A DNA stretch of 53,680 bases, taken from assembly GCA_027486765.1 (NCBI GenBank), contig JAIXOO010000022.1, forward strand, positions 1-53,680, written 5' to 3'. A model generated the notes under the pieces. It did no database searches, was not told the origin of the DNA, and saw nothing but the letters and a program-made list of their open reading frames with translations. Positions within the stretch are counted from its first letter, which is position 1. Every line of letters begins with the position of its first letter. Position numbers and translations under genes: made by a program. This stretch comes from Saprospiraceae bacterium (GTDB taxonomy: Bacteria; Bacteroidota; Bacteroidia; Chitinophagales; Saprospiraceae). Shown here in pieces: positions 18,321 to 25,063 of the stretch.

Positions 18321-18917
18321 TCAACCTTTTTTCAAAACCTCATCAACAGTCAATACAAAATCGGGTAGGACGGGGGCCGCTGAGCAACGCATTTCACCTG
18401 AAAGCACCGTCATGGTTCGCAAGTCACCGCCTGTGAAAACATGTATTTCTTCGGTAAGAGGTAAAATATGCCAAACTACTTGGACTTCGGCGGCGCGATA
18501 GTCCTTCATCTTCAGGGATACTCGATTGACCGCATCGTGAGTTGAAATAATTTCAATCACAAACATAGGAACTGGCCGAACTCCATCTGCTGCTGCTTCA
18601 ATTTGTGCGGAACTAAAAAAAGCAATATCTGGTCTACGGTGTTTGCTTAAAAAAAATACATCACCTTCCGTAATTAATGCCCCATCTATTAATCCTTGAG
18701 CCTTTAATTGGTAGAAGAATTCCTGTAAGTTTTGAATGATGTAGAATTGAGTATAATCCACCGTTCTTTTGGTTTTTTCAACTACACCATCCAGCCATTC
18801 ATATTTATAACCATCTTCACGCGTGAGGTATTTGCGTTGGAATTTTTCCCAAGAGATACCTTCATCTTTGGTTTGATTTGTCTTTATTGCCGTATGGGTA
18901 GCACTACTGTTGGTCAT
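18321..18917 (-). CDS. Uma2 family (DUF820) PD-(D/E)XK nuclease-fold protein
   Basis: A 198-residue protein of the Uma2 family, which has a restriction-endonuclease-like fold and no settled function. The active-site pattern is visible as RRPDIAFFSS, then MFVIEIIS and VSLKMKDYRAAEVQVVWHI, giving the Asp, Glu and Lys expected for the fold. The N-terminus has the usual EDGYKYEWLDGVVEK segment. Such genes are often multicopy and mobile, but no mobile element flanks this one. It abuts fhs convergently without a gap. Confidence 0.88.
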   Translation of the reverse strand: MTNSSATHTAIKTNQTKDEGISWEKFQRKYLTREDGYKYEWLDGVVEKTKRTVDYTQFYIIQNLQEFFYQLKAQGLIDGALITEGDVFFLSKHRRPDIAFFSSAQIEAAADGVRPVPMFVIEIISTHDAVNRVSLKMKDYRAAEVQVVWHILPLTEEIHVFTGGDLRTMTVLSGEMRCSAAPVLPDFVLTVDEVLKKG

Positions 18918-18991
18918 TTATGGTTCTTTGCTTCACAAACAAAAATAGATTATTTTATTCAACGAAGCAATCTTGTTTTTTGTGGCCAAAG

Positions 18992-19022
18992 TTTGCATGG
19001 CATAAAAAAATGCTTAACTTTG
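18992..19022 (+). promoter_or_regulatory. Bacteroidota promoter of the 19042 operon (TTTG-N19-TAACTTTG)
   Basis: The -33 TTTG (18992-18995) and the -7 TAACTTTG (19015-19022) both match consensus and are separated by exactly 19 bp. The -7 box overlaps the left half of the dyad operator at 19017-19033, which suggests repression by occlusion. The 5' leader would be only about 12-15 nt. Confidence 0.75.
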
Positions 19023-19033
19023 TGTTTCAAAGT
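19017..19033 (+). promoter_or_regulatory. Putative operator ACTTTG-N5-CAAAGT (site 1)
   Basis: A perfect 6-bp dyad, ACTTTG-tgttt-CAAAGT, overlaps the -7 box just before the 19042 gene. The same dyad with a different spacer occurs before the DUF4173 gene (20053-20069). The winged-helix protein encoded between the two sites is the natural candidate to bind them. Confidence 0.65.
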
Positions 19034-19041
19034 ACTTCAAA

Positions 19042-19686
19042 ATGACCCAACCGCAGCATCAGCAATCTTTGGATACCCTCAAAGAGATCCGTTCCTTGAT
19101 GGAGCGCTCCTCCCGGTTTATTTCCCTCAGTGGGCTGTCTGGGGTCAGTGCCGGCATATTTGCATTGATTGGGGCGGCTTTGGCGGGGCTTTATTTGGGG
19201 CGCTTTGACCGCCATGAGTTGAGTTACGAACACCTTGCTGACCTAGAACGTTGGGGCCTCAAGGCGGGGGTGTTTTTCGCTCTGGATGCCCTTTTTGTGC
19301 TGGTTTTCGCTATTTTATCGGCCATTTATTTCACAACCCGTGAGGCCAAGAAAAAAGGTCAAAAAATCTGGGATTCTTTAACTTGGCGTTTGATCATGAG
19401 TTTGGCCGTTCCCGTAGCGGTTGGAGGAATTTTTGTTCTGGCTTTGTTGTACCATGGTTTGGTGGGTTTGGTGGCACCGAGCACCCTGGTGTTTTATGGT
19501 TTGGGTTTGGTCAATGCCAGCAAATATACCCTGGACGATGTACGACAACTGGGGTATGCGGAAATCATTCTGGGGCTGATCACCTGTTTCAATACAGGTT
19601 ACGGGCTGGAGAGCTGGGCCCTGGGTTTTGGGGGCTTGCACATCGCCTACGGCCTTTATATGTATTACAAATACGAACGCTCCTAA
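19042..19686 (+). CDS. Integral membrane protein of unknown function, 214 aa
   Basis: A soluble N-terminal ~25 residues (TLKEIRSLMERSSRFISLSG) is followed by five or six hydrophobic helices, among them SAGIFALIGAALAGLYLG and LIMSLAVPVAVGGIFVLALL. I recognise it only as a conserved Bacteroidota membrane protein that occurs next to a winged-helix regulator. It is followed by that regulator after 11 bp and then by the DUF4173 gene. It is expressed from the consensus promoter at 18992-19022 under the ACTTTG-N5-CAAAGT operator. The function is unknown; the arrangement suggests a small autoregulated envelope unit. Confidence 0.82.
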   Translation: MTQPQHQQSLDTLKEIRSLMERSSRFISLSGLSGVSAGIFALIGAALAGLYLGRFDRHELSYEHLADLERWGLKAGVFFALDALFVLVFAILSAIYFTTREAKKKGQKIWDSLTWRLIMSLAVPVAVGGIFVLALLYHGLVGLVAPSTLVFYGLGLVNASKYTLDDVRQLGYAEIILGLITCFNTGYGLESWALGFGGLHIAYGLYMYYKYERS

Positions 19687-19697
19687 CTAAAAATAGC

Positions 19698-20027
19698 ATG
19701 AAAGTACTCATTGAAGGTTTGAGCGATACATTTGACAATCGGGTGCGGCTGGGGGTGATGTCCATGCTGATGGTCAACGATTGGGTAGAGTTCACTACCT
19801 TCAAAACCATGCTGGATCTGACCGATGGGCGTTTGGCGAGTCACCTTAAAGTGTTGGAGGCCGAGGCTTACATTGAAGTGCAAAAACAATTCATCGGGCG
19901 CAAGCCCAATACTTCTTATCGAGCAACGGCGCTGGGCCGCAAAGCATTTAATGACCATTTGGATGCTTTGGAAAAATTGCTCAATCTGCGCAATACCAAT
20001 GGGTCTGCTACAGCCGAAAAAGAGTAA
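19698..20027 (+). CDS. Winged-helix transcriptional regulator (ArsR/MarR-like fold)
   Basis: A 109-residue cytoplasmic DNA-binding protein. The fold is read from FDNRVRLGVMSMLM, the recognition helix in LTDGRLASHLKVLEAEAYIEV, and the wing in FIGRKPNTSYRATALGRKAF, as in the small winged-helix (HTH_34-like) regulators. The frame is open further upstream, but the ATG at 19698 is the first that follows the membrane-protein stop codon and gives a normal N-terminus. It is cotranscribed with the preceding membrane gene. Two identical dyads at the promoters of that gene and of the DUF4173 gene suggest it represses its own operon and the next one. Confidence 0.88.
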   Translation: MKVLIEGLSDTFDNRVRLGVMSMLMVNDWVEFTTFKTMLDLTDGRLASHLKVLEAEAYIEVQKQFIGRKPNTSYRATALGRKAFNDHLDALEKLLNLRNTNGSATAEKE

Positions 20028-20052
20028 GCGAAGTGGTTTTTTTTTAACTTAA

Positions 20053-20069
20053 ACTTTGAAATTCAAAGT
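20053..20069 (+). promoter_or_regulatory. Putative operator ACTTTG-N5-CAAAGT (site 2)
   Basis: ACTTTG-aaatt-CAAAGT lies 12 bp before the DUF4173 ATG. The half sites are identical to those of site 1 at 19017-19033 while the spacers differ, as expected for a protein-binding dyad. In both sites the right half runs on into AAGTACTT. The local -7 box is less clear (AAACTTTG). Confidence 0.6.
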
Positions 20070-20080
20070 ACTTTAATAAC

Positions 20081-21577
20081 ATGAAGAATCCAATGATCAA
20101 TGAAAACCTGAGTTGGCCGGTGCATAGCCTCAATGGCCAATTGTGGATTACCCTCCTGCTGGGTGGTGGCGCGAGCTGGTATACCTTGTTGTTTTGGAAA
20201 GCACAGTTGGGGCTCAACGCGCTATTGTTCTCCGGCTTTTTGTTGCTGGTGGTATGGTTGTTGTACCCGGAAATGAGGTCGGCCCGACGCATTTGGCTGG
20301 CGATGGCGGGGGTGCTGCTGAGTGCCATTGCCGTGGTTTGGCAACACTCTATTTTGGCCCAGTTGACGCATGTGGTGTCGATTTTTCTGCTGCTGGGGTT
20401 TGCCCAAGCCCGGGAGCTGCGGTTTTTAGGTTTTGCCATGATCTTGGCCATCAGTAGTTTGTTGAGCATTCCCGTGACCTGGTGGCGACGCTGGGAAAAG
20501 CAATACGAGGCTACTTTTCGCAGCCTGAGCACCTGGACCTATTTGGCCATTTTGCCCTTGTGCTTGTTGGGTTTGTTTTTTACCATTTATTACTTTGCCA
20601 ATGCGGAGTTTGCGGGTTTGGTGGATACTTTCCTGAGCTGGTTACCGAAGATCAGCCCTTGGAAAAGTCTCGCTTTATTCTTACAAGGGTTGTTGTTGAT
20701 CAGTGTAATGATTTGGTCTTCGGTTTGGACGCCCGATTTGCTGGAACAAGAGCAGCGCTATTCCCTCTGGAAAGTCCACAAAAGGCCCAGCATAAAATCA
20801 TTTATCCCAACCATGGCCTTGCGCCGGCATTACTATTCTGGTGTATTGAGTTTTGGGCTGTTGAACGCCTTGTTGCTGGTGGTGAACATTACCGACATCA
20901 AAGGCGTGTGGCTCAATCAATACCAGCACAGCGCCGCAGAATTGAGTGAATTTGTGCACCAGGGCACTTATTTGTTGATTGCTGCCCTGGCTTTGGCGAT
21001 GGGCGTCATTGCCTTTTTTTTCAGGGGCAATCTGCATTTTTTGCAAAAGAACCAAAGTTTGAAAATTCTGGCTTACACCTGGATCGTGCAAAATACCATT
21101 TTGGCCCTGTCCGTTGCCTGGCGCAATTACCATTACATTGCTGAATATGGCCTGGCTTACAAACGATTGGGAGTGCTATGGTTTTTGATATTGGTCATTT
21201 TGGGGCTGTATTCCTTATATATGATGATTCAGGAACGGCGGTCCTTGTATTATCTTTGGGTAGTCAACGCCTGGTTTTTGTACGCCAGTTTGGTGCTCAC
21301 GAGTATGGTCAATTGGGATGTGCTCATGACCCGCTACAACCTGCATCAGGCGCGGCATGCTACGATTGACAGTGCGTTTTTGTTGCTGGAAGTTTCGGAT
21401 AAAAATTTGCCTTTGTTGTTGAATGAACATGCTTTATTGCAGCGCCGGAGCAACCTGGATCCTCGTTTGGTGGATCGGAAGTTGCAGGCTAAAATTAAAC
21501 GTTTTGAGCAGCGACAAGCTAAGTTGGATTGGCGGGGTTGGAATTGGGCGGATGTCAAAACGGCTAAGGTGTTGTAA
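20081..21577 (+). CDS. DUF4173 domain-containing membrane protein
   Basis: A 498-residue polytopic membrane protein with about 12 hydrophobic segments and a basic C-terminal tail (LDPRLVDRKLQAKIKRFEQR). The segment LSEFVHQGTYLLIAALALAM and the following half match DUF4173/DUF4153 proteins. The function is unknown. It sits 53 bp after the winged-helix regulator and has its own copy of the dyad operator, so it belongs to the same regulatory module. Its stop codon is directly followed by the palindrome at 21578-21690. Confidence 0.87.
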   Translation: MKNPMINENLSWPVHSLNGQLWITLLLGGGASWYTLLFWKAQLGLNALLFSGFLLLVVWLLYPEMRSARRIWLAMAGVLLSAIAVVWQHSILAQLTHVVSIFLLLGFAQARELRFLGFAMILAISSLLSIPVTWWRRWEKQYEATFRSLSTWTYLAILPLCLLGLFFTIYYFANAEFAGLVDTFLSWLPKISPWKSLALFLQGLLLISVMIWSSVWTPDLLEQEQRYSLWKVHKRPSIKSFIPTMALRRHYYSGVLSFGLLNALLLVVNITDIKGVWLNQYQHSAAELSEFVHQGTYLLIAALALAMGVIAFFFRGNLHFLQKNQSLKILAYTWIVQNTILALSVAWRNYHYIAEYGLAYKRLGVLWFLILVILGLYSLYMMIQERRSLYYLWVVNAWFLYASLVLTSMVNWDVLMTRYNLHQARHATIDSAFLLLEVSDKNLPLLLNEHALLQRRSNLDPRLVDRKLQAKIKRFEQRQAKLDWRGWNWADVKTAKVL

Positions 21578-21690
21578 CTAAGGTGTTTCTTTGGTGCCTT
21601 AGGTTTCTTAGGTGGTGAAATTAACCTGCTTCGCAGGGCTTTTTCCTTTTCACCACCTAAGAAACCTAAGGCACCAAAGAAACACTTCAG
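21578..21690. repeat. Long intergenic palindrome, CTAAGGTG family (copy 2)
   Basis: The arms at 21578-21620 and 21648-21690 are 43 bp and complementary apart from two mismatches near the ends. They start with CTAAGGTGTTTCTTTGGTGC. The loop holds the small hairpin CCTGC-TTC-GCAGG. The left arm begins at the first base after the DUF4173 stop codon. Confidence 0.9.
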
Positions 21691-21735
21691 AAGCGACACG
21701 ACAGTAAATAATGCTTTAAATCAGTACAATCTTGT

Positions 21736-21743
21736 TATTTTTG
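21736..21743 (+). promoter_or_regulatory. -7 box for the pseudouridine synthase gene
   Basis: TATTTTTG matches TAnnTTTG exactly and lies 20 bp before the TTG start at 21764, which supports starting translation there. The -33 element is poor. Confidence 0.5.
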
Positions 21744-21763
21744 GGGGCAAAACAAACCACCCT

Positions 21764-22360
21764 TTGAGCCAACTTCGCTACTTCGTTCTCCACAAGCCTT
21801 ATGGTTACCTGAGCCAGTTTACCCCGGAAGAAGCTGGACAATTGACCCTTGCCGATCTGGGCCCATTCCCGTCCGATGTATACCCCATTGGTCGCCTGGA
21901 TCAGGACAGTGAAGGACTGTTGTTGCTGAGCAACGACGCCAAACTCAATGTGAAATTGCTCGACCCACGCCATGCCCATTGGCGGACTTACTGGGTGCAA
22001 GTCGAAGGGAATCCAAGCGCCGAAGCCCTCCAACAACTCCGCAGTGGCGTTGACATCCGCATCAACAAAAAAACGCACCACACCATTCCCGCACAAGCGC
22101 AGGTGCTCCAACCTCAACCCATTGTTACTGAACGCAATCCACCCATTCGCTATCGGGCAAATATTCCAGAGACTTGGTTGGAGTTGTCTTTGCAGGAGGG
22201 AAAAAACCGACAAGTGCGGCGCATGTGTGCCAAAGTTGGCTTCCCGGTACTGCGTTTGTTACGGGTGAAAATTGAAAACCTTGCATTGGGGGAATTACCC
22301 CTGGGCGCCCATCAGGAGTACAGCCAATCGGAAATTTATCAGGCCCTAAAAATCAAATAA
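21764..22360 (+). CDS. RsuA/RluE-family 23S rRNA pseudouridine synthase
   Basis: A 198-residue enzyme that isomerises uridine to pseudouridine in rRNA. The catalytic motif is IGRLDQDSEGLLLLSND, with the Asp of GRLD as nucleophile, and the C-terminal block EGKNRQVRRMCAKVGFPVLRLLRVKI is typical. It lacks the N-terminal S4 domain of RsuA/RluB, so RluE (U2457) is the closest known type. No in-frame ATG lies before the catalytic region; the start is taken as the TTG giving SQLRYFVLHKPYG, 20 bp after the -7 box. The next gene follows by 4 bp, so the two are cotranscribed. Confidence 0.9.
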   Translation: MSQLRYFVLHKPYGYLSQFTPEEAGQLTLADLGPFPSDVYPIGRLDQDSEGLLLLSNDAKLNVKLLDPRHAHWRTYWVQVEGNPSAEALQQLRSGVDIRINKKTHHTIPAQAQVLQPQPIVTERNPPIRYRANIPETWLELSLQEGKNRQVRRMCAKVGFPVLRLLRVKIENLALGELPLGAHQEYSQSEIYQALKIK

Positions 22361-22364
22361 GCCC

Positions 22365-22841
22365 ATGTTTTTAAGAATTGAAACCCTGCCCAGCAAAAAG
22401 CTGATGGGGAAGCAACTGCCGATGAGTTTTAGCCAAGATCGCACGGGGATGTTGTGGGGTAGCTTTATGCCCCATCGCATGAAAATCCAAAATAAACTGG
22501 ACAACAATTTATACTCCATGCAAATCTTCAACTCGCCACCGAGTTTCCAGGAGGATGTTGAATTTGTAAAATGGGCAACTGTGGAGGTAAGTGATTTTGA
22601 GGTGATTCCAGATGGGATGGAAACCTATGTCCTGACTGGTGGTTTGTATGCGGTGTTTCAGCACATTGGATCAGCGAGTGCCTTTCAAAAAACCTTTAAC
22701 TATATTTTTCAGGAATGGATGCCGAGCTCGGGATACGTGCTTGACGATCGGGAGCATTTTGAGTTGTTAGGGGAAAAATACAAAAACAATGACCCAGAGT
22801 CGGAGGAGGAAATTTGGATACCGATTAAAGCTAAAATTTAG
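22365..22841 (+). CDS. GyrI-like/AraC effector-binding domain protein
   Basis: A 158-residue stand-alone small-molecule-binding domain. The family pattern is visible in GGLYAVFQHIGSASAFQKTF, FQEWMPSSGYVLDDREHFELLG and the C-terminal EEEIWIPIKAKI. There is no DNA-binding domain, so it is not itself a regulator of AraC type. Stand-alone members bind hydrophobic ligands or act as small hydrolases or gyrase inhibitors; which applies here cannot be told. It follows the pseudouridine synthase by 4 bp and precedes palindrome copy 3. Confidence 0.82.
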   Translation: MFLRIETLPSKKLMGKQLPMSFSQDRTGMLWGSFMPHRMKIQNKLDNNLYSMQIFNSPPSFQEDVEFVKWATVEVSDFEVIPDGMETYVLTGGLYAVFQHIGSASAFQKTFNYIFQEWMPSSGYVLDDREHFELLGEKYKNNDPESEEEIWIPIKAKI

Positions 22842-22884
22842 CGAAATGGGTGAATTTTTGGTGCTTACACCCTGAGGTGAACCT

Positions 22885-22988
22885 CTAAGGTGCTCTTAGG
22901 TGTCTAAGGTGGTTCAATAAAAAAGCTCTTGCGCGCAAGAGCGAAGAGCACATTTTTAACCACCTTAGACACCTAAGAGCACCTCAGG
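22885..22988. repeat. Long intergenic palindrome, CTAAGGTG family (copy 3)
   Basis: The left arm at 22885-22914 begins CTAAGGTGCTCTTAGGTGTC and the right arm at 22958-22988 is its complement over about 29 bp. The centre is a perfect 18-bp palindrome GCTCTTGCGCGCAAGAGC, almost the same as in copy 1. An additional CCTGAGGTG at 22871 mirrors the outer end of the right arm. Confidence 0.9.
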
Positions 22989-23031
22989 TATGATAAGCTA
23001 TAGAATTGGCAGATTATTTGAAGAAGGAGTA

Positions 23032-23670
23032 TCACCGTGGATAGTTCGGAATGTTCAAGCCCAAAACAATATCGTGCTTGGCCACCCACAAACCATTCCC
23101 GTTTTTCACCAGTTTCAAAATGCCATTTCCACCTCGGTTTTGATGGCCCTTGCGGCGTTCGGGTGTCATGAAGGGATCATCGTCGAACAAAAATTCATCG
23201 ATGTAATAAGGCACTTTAAACTTAGGCTCTTTGATCGTTACGTGGATATGGGCCAGAATATCCGTACCCGGGTATGATGCTGGCCGAATGGTAAAAATGG
23301 CGTAATTCCCGTTCTGGTCACTTTTGACCCAACCGCGTAAGTACCCATGGCGCTCGGCACCCTTGGGCACAGAAGCATTGGGTGTGTAATGCCCTTTGGT
23401 ATCGGTGTGGTAATAATAAACAACTACGTTTGGGGCAGGTGTTTTGCCATCCTGTTGGTAAACGATGCCTTTGATCAGGATTTTGCTGGCGCCCTTTTCC
23501 TCCCAGCCTGCGCTGGTATCCACACTGTTCATGGCCTTTGGAATACCCGAAAACAACAAATTACAACCTTCGCAAGGGCCGCCTACTTTAGGCCTGGCTT
23601 TGGTTTGCGCCTGCGTAGCGATATGGGCGCTAAAAAAAGCCAATAAGCAGAAAATGAATATTTTGCGCAT
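23032..23670 (-). CDS. Intradiol ring-cleavage dioxygenase family protein, exported
   Basis: A 212-residue protein with a signal peptide (MRKIFIFCLLAFFSAHIATQAQ). The beta-sandwich core of intradiol (catechol/protocatechuate) dioxygenases is visible as GIVYQQDGKTPAPNVVVYYYHTDTKGHY, then RGWVKSDQNGNYAIFTIRP, PASYPG and AHIHV. The Fe(III) ligands Tyr, Tyr, His, His can be placed in GHY, SYPG and HIH. The short length and export differ from cytoplasmic aromatic-pathway enzymes, and no other aromatic catabolism genes are near, so the substrate is uncertain. A Cys pair (GGPCEGCN) lies near the mature N-terminus. Confidence 0.85.
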   Translation of the reverse strand: MRKIFIFCLLAFFSAHIATQAQTKARPKVGGPCEGCNLLFSGIPKAMNSVDTSAGWEEKGASKILIKGIVYQQDGKTPAPNVVVYYYHTDTKGHYTPNASVPKGAERHGYLRGWVKSDQNGNYAIFTIRPASYPGTDILAHIHVTIKEPKFKVPYYIDEFLFDDDPFMTPERRKGHQNRGGNGILKLVKNGNGLWVAKHDIVLGLNIPNYPR

Positions 23671-23730
23671 GATGAGGTTTTTTTAAAGCAAGGACAATTC
23701 CAATGTCAAATCGTTGCAAACCACGCAGTA

Positions 23731-25029
23731 TCAATGCGCAAAATCCACTTCAAAATTCCCTTTGATCCGCTCCATTGGTGGATTGTAATAACCGTATTTG
23801 ATCTCCGGAAATTCTTCCTTAATCAACTCCATCAGTTGCTTGATCCCCAGGATTTCCCCCGAGTCCGGCAAATTGATGCGGCCCAGGTACCAGTCGGGGT
23901 CGATGTTGAAGTTGCGCCACTGGATCATTTTCAGGCCCGTGTCTTTAATGAAAGCGCGCAGGGCTTCGTATTCCTCCACGGAGTCGGTTTGTCCGGGGAA
24001 AGCAAAGTAGTTGATGCTCGTCCAACCGCCGTAACGGTTTACAATTTTGATGGATTCCGCCAGGGCGTCAAAATCGTAATTATTGGGACGGTAATAAGGG
24101 GTATAGATGTGCCGTTGCAGCGAGTTGGTGCTGACCCGGATGCTGTTCAGTCCCACTTTGCACAGTGCTTCTACGGCATCAGGTTTGCTGCCGTTGGTAT
24201 TGATGTTGATCGAACCCTTGTCGGTGAATTTGCGGATTTCGATGATGGCATCCCGGATGGTTTCCCACATCAGCAGGGGTTCACCTTCACAGCCCTGCCC
24301 AAAGCTGATCAGCGGATAAGGGGCTGATTCGAGGTGGGGTACGGTGAATTCGATGATTTCCTGTGGGGTAGGTTTGAACTGCAAACGATCCTGGTTTGAC
24401 ACCACCGTTTCATCCTCCGGTTGTTCCGAAATACACCCGATGCAATTCGCATTACAAGCCGGAGAAACGGGAACAGGGCATTCCCAGCGGCCCATGAAGT
24501 AGTTGCGGGCAGCGGGGCAGGTATAAGTCAAGGCGCAATTTTCGGCCAAATGCTCCACAAGGCGGTTGTGCGGATAGGCTTTACGTAGTTCTTTCACTCC
24601 TTGTTGCACCACATTGTGGTCAAAGCCCGCACATTCCTGGCGAATGTCATCTTCAACCCGCACTGCGGGCACATAAAACTTGCCGCGATACCAACCCACC
24701 GCAGTGTAACAAAACAGCGAGAGGGTAGGGGCTTCGGGTTGGCTTTCGTAGGCTGCGAGGTATAATCCTGTATGTGCAGGTGGCACGAAGGCGGCAACGG
24801 CAAAACCCAGGTCGCAGAGGCGCATTTCCCCGGTTTTGACATCAATGCCCAGCGGAATGCGATTGGGCAAGTTGTATAAAGAGCCTCCATCGGGCAGTTC
24901 AATCCAGTCCTCATCGGGAATGGGGTCACAATACCAGCCCGAACGGCCAACGGCATATAAGCTCTTGTCCTCAAAAACGTTCCCTTCAGTATTTGCGTAT
25001 AGCACGTATGGCGAGTGCTTGAGTGTCAT
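23731..25029 (-). CDS. Radical SAM protein of unknown function
   Basis: A 432-residue cytoplasmic enzyme. Residues ~1-180 form an N-terminal domain I do not recognise, containing NLPNRIPLGIDVKTGEMRLC. The radical SAM domain starts at the 4Fe-4S motif C192-x3-C196-x2-C199 (CNANCIGC), followed by ISFGQGCEGEPLL (SAM-binding GGE-like), INTNGSKPDAVEAL and IRVSTNSLQR. The longer reading frame starts upstream at a TTG, but that codon lies inside the -7 box at 25049-25056, so the ATG at 25029 is used. It follows the amylosucrase gene on the same strand by 34 bp but seems to have its own promoter. The substrate is unknown. Confidence 0.87.
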   Translation of the reverse strand: MTLKHSPYVLYANTEGNVFEDKSLYAVGRSGWYCDPIPDEDWIELPDGGSLYNLPNRIPLGIDVKTGEMRLCDLGFAVAAFVPPAHTGLYLAAYESQPEAPTLSLFCYTAVGWYRGKFYVPAVRVEDDIRQECAGFDHNVVQQGVKELRKAYPHNRLVEHLAENCALTYTCPAARNYFMGRWECPVPVSPACNANCIGCISEQPEDETVVSNQDRLQFKPTPQEIIEFTVPHLESAPYPLISFGQGCEGEPLLMWETIRDAIIEIRKFTDKGSININTNGSKPDAVEALCKVGLNSIRVSTNSLQRHIYTPYYRPNNYDFDALAESIKIVNRYGGWTSINYFAFPGQTDSVEEYEALRAFIKDTGLKMIQWRNFNIDPDWYLGRINLPDSGEILGIKQLMELIKEEFPEIKYGYYNPPMERIKGNFEVDFAH

Positions 25030-25048
25030 ATTGTGTTGTTTAAGGCCG

Positions 25049-25056
25049 CAAAGGTA
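25049..25056 (-). promoter_or_regulatory. -7 box for the radical SAM gene
   Basis: TACCTTTG on the minus strand, an exact TAnnTTTG match, ends 19 bp before the ATG at 25029. It argues against a start codon further upstream at 25059. Confidence 0.6.
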
Positions 25057-25063
25057 CAAAAAA

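Noticed and set aside
18321-18917. Uma2 gene as part of a restriction or defence system
   Set aside because: No methyltransferase or other defence gene is adjacent; the neighbours are fhs and a housekeeping-like membrane module.
7187-22988. CRISPR array or IS ends as explanation of the CTAAGGTG repeats
   Set aside because: The copies are far apart, have no regular spacers and no cas or transposase gene is near; they are single palindromes, not arrays.
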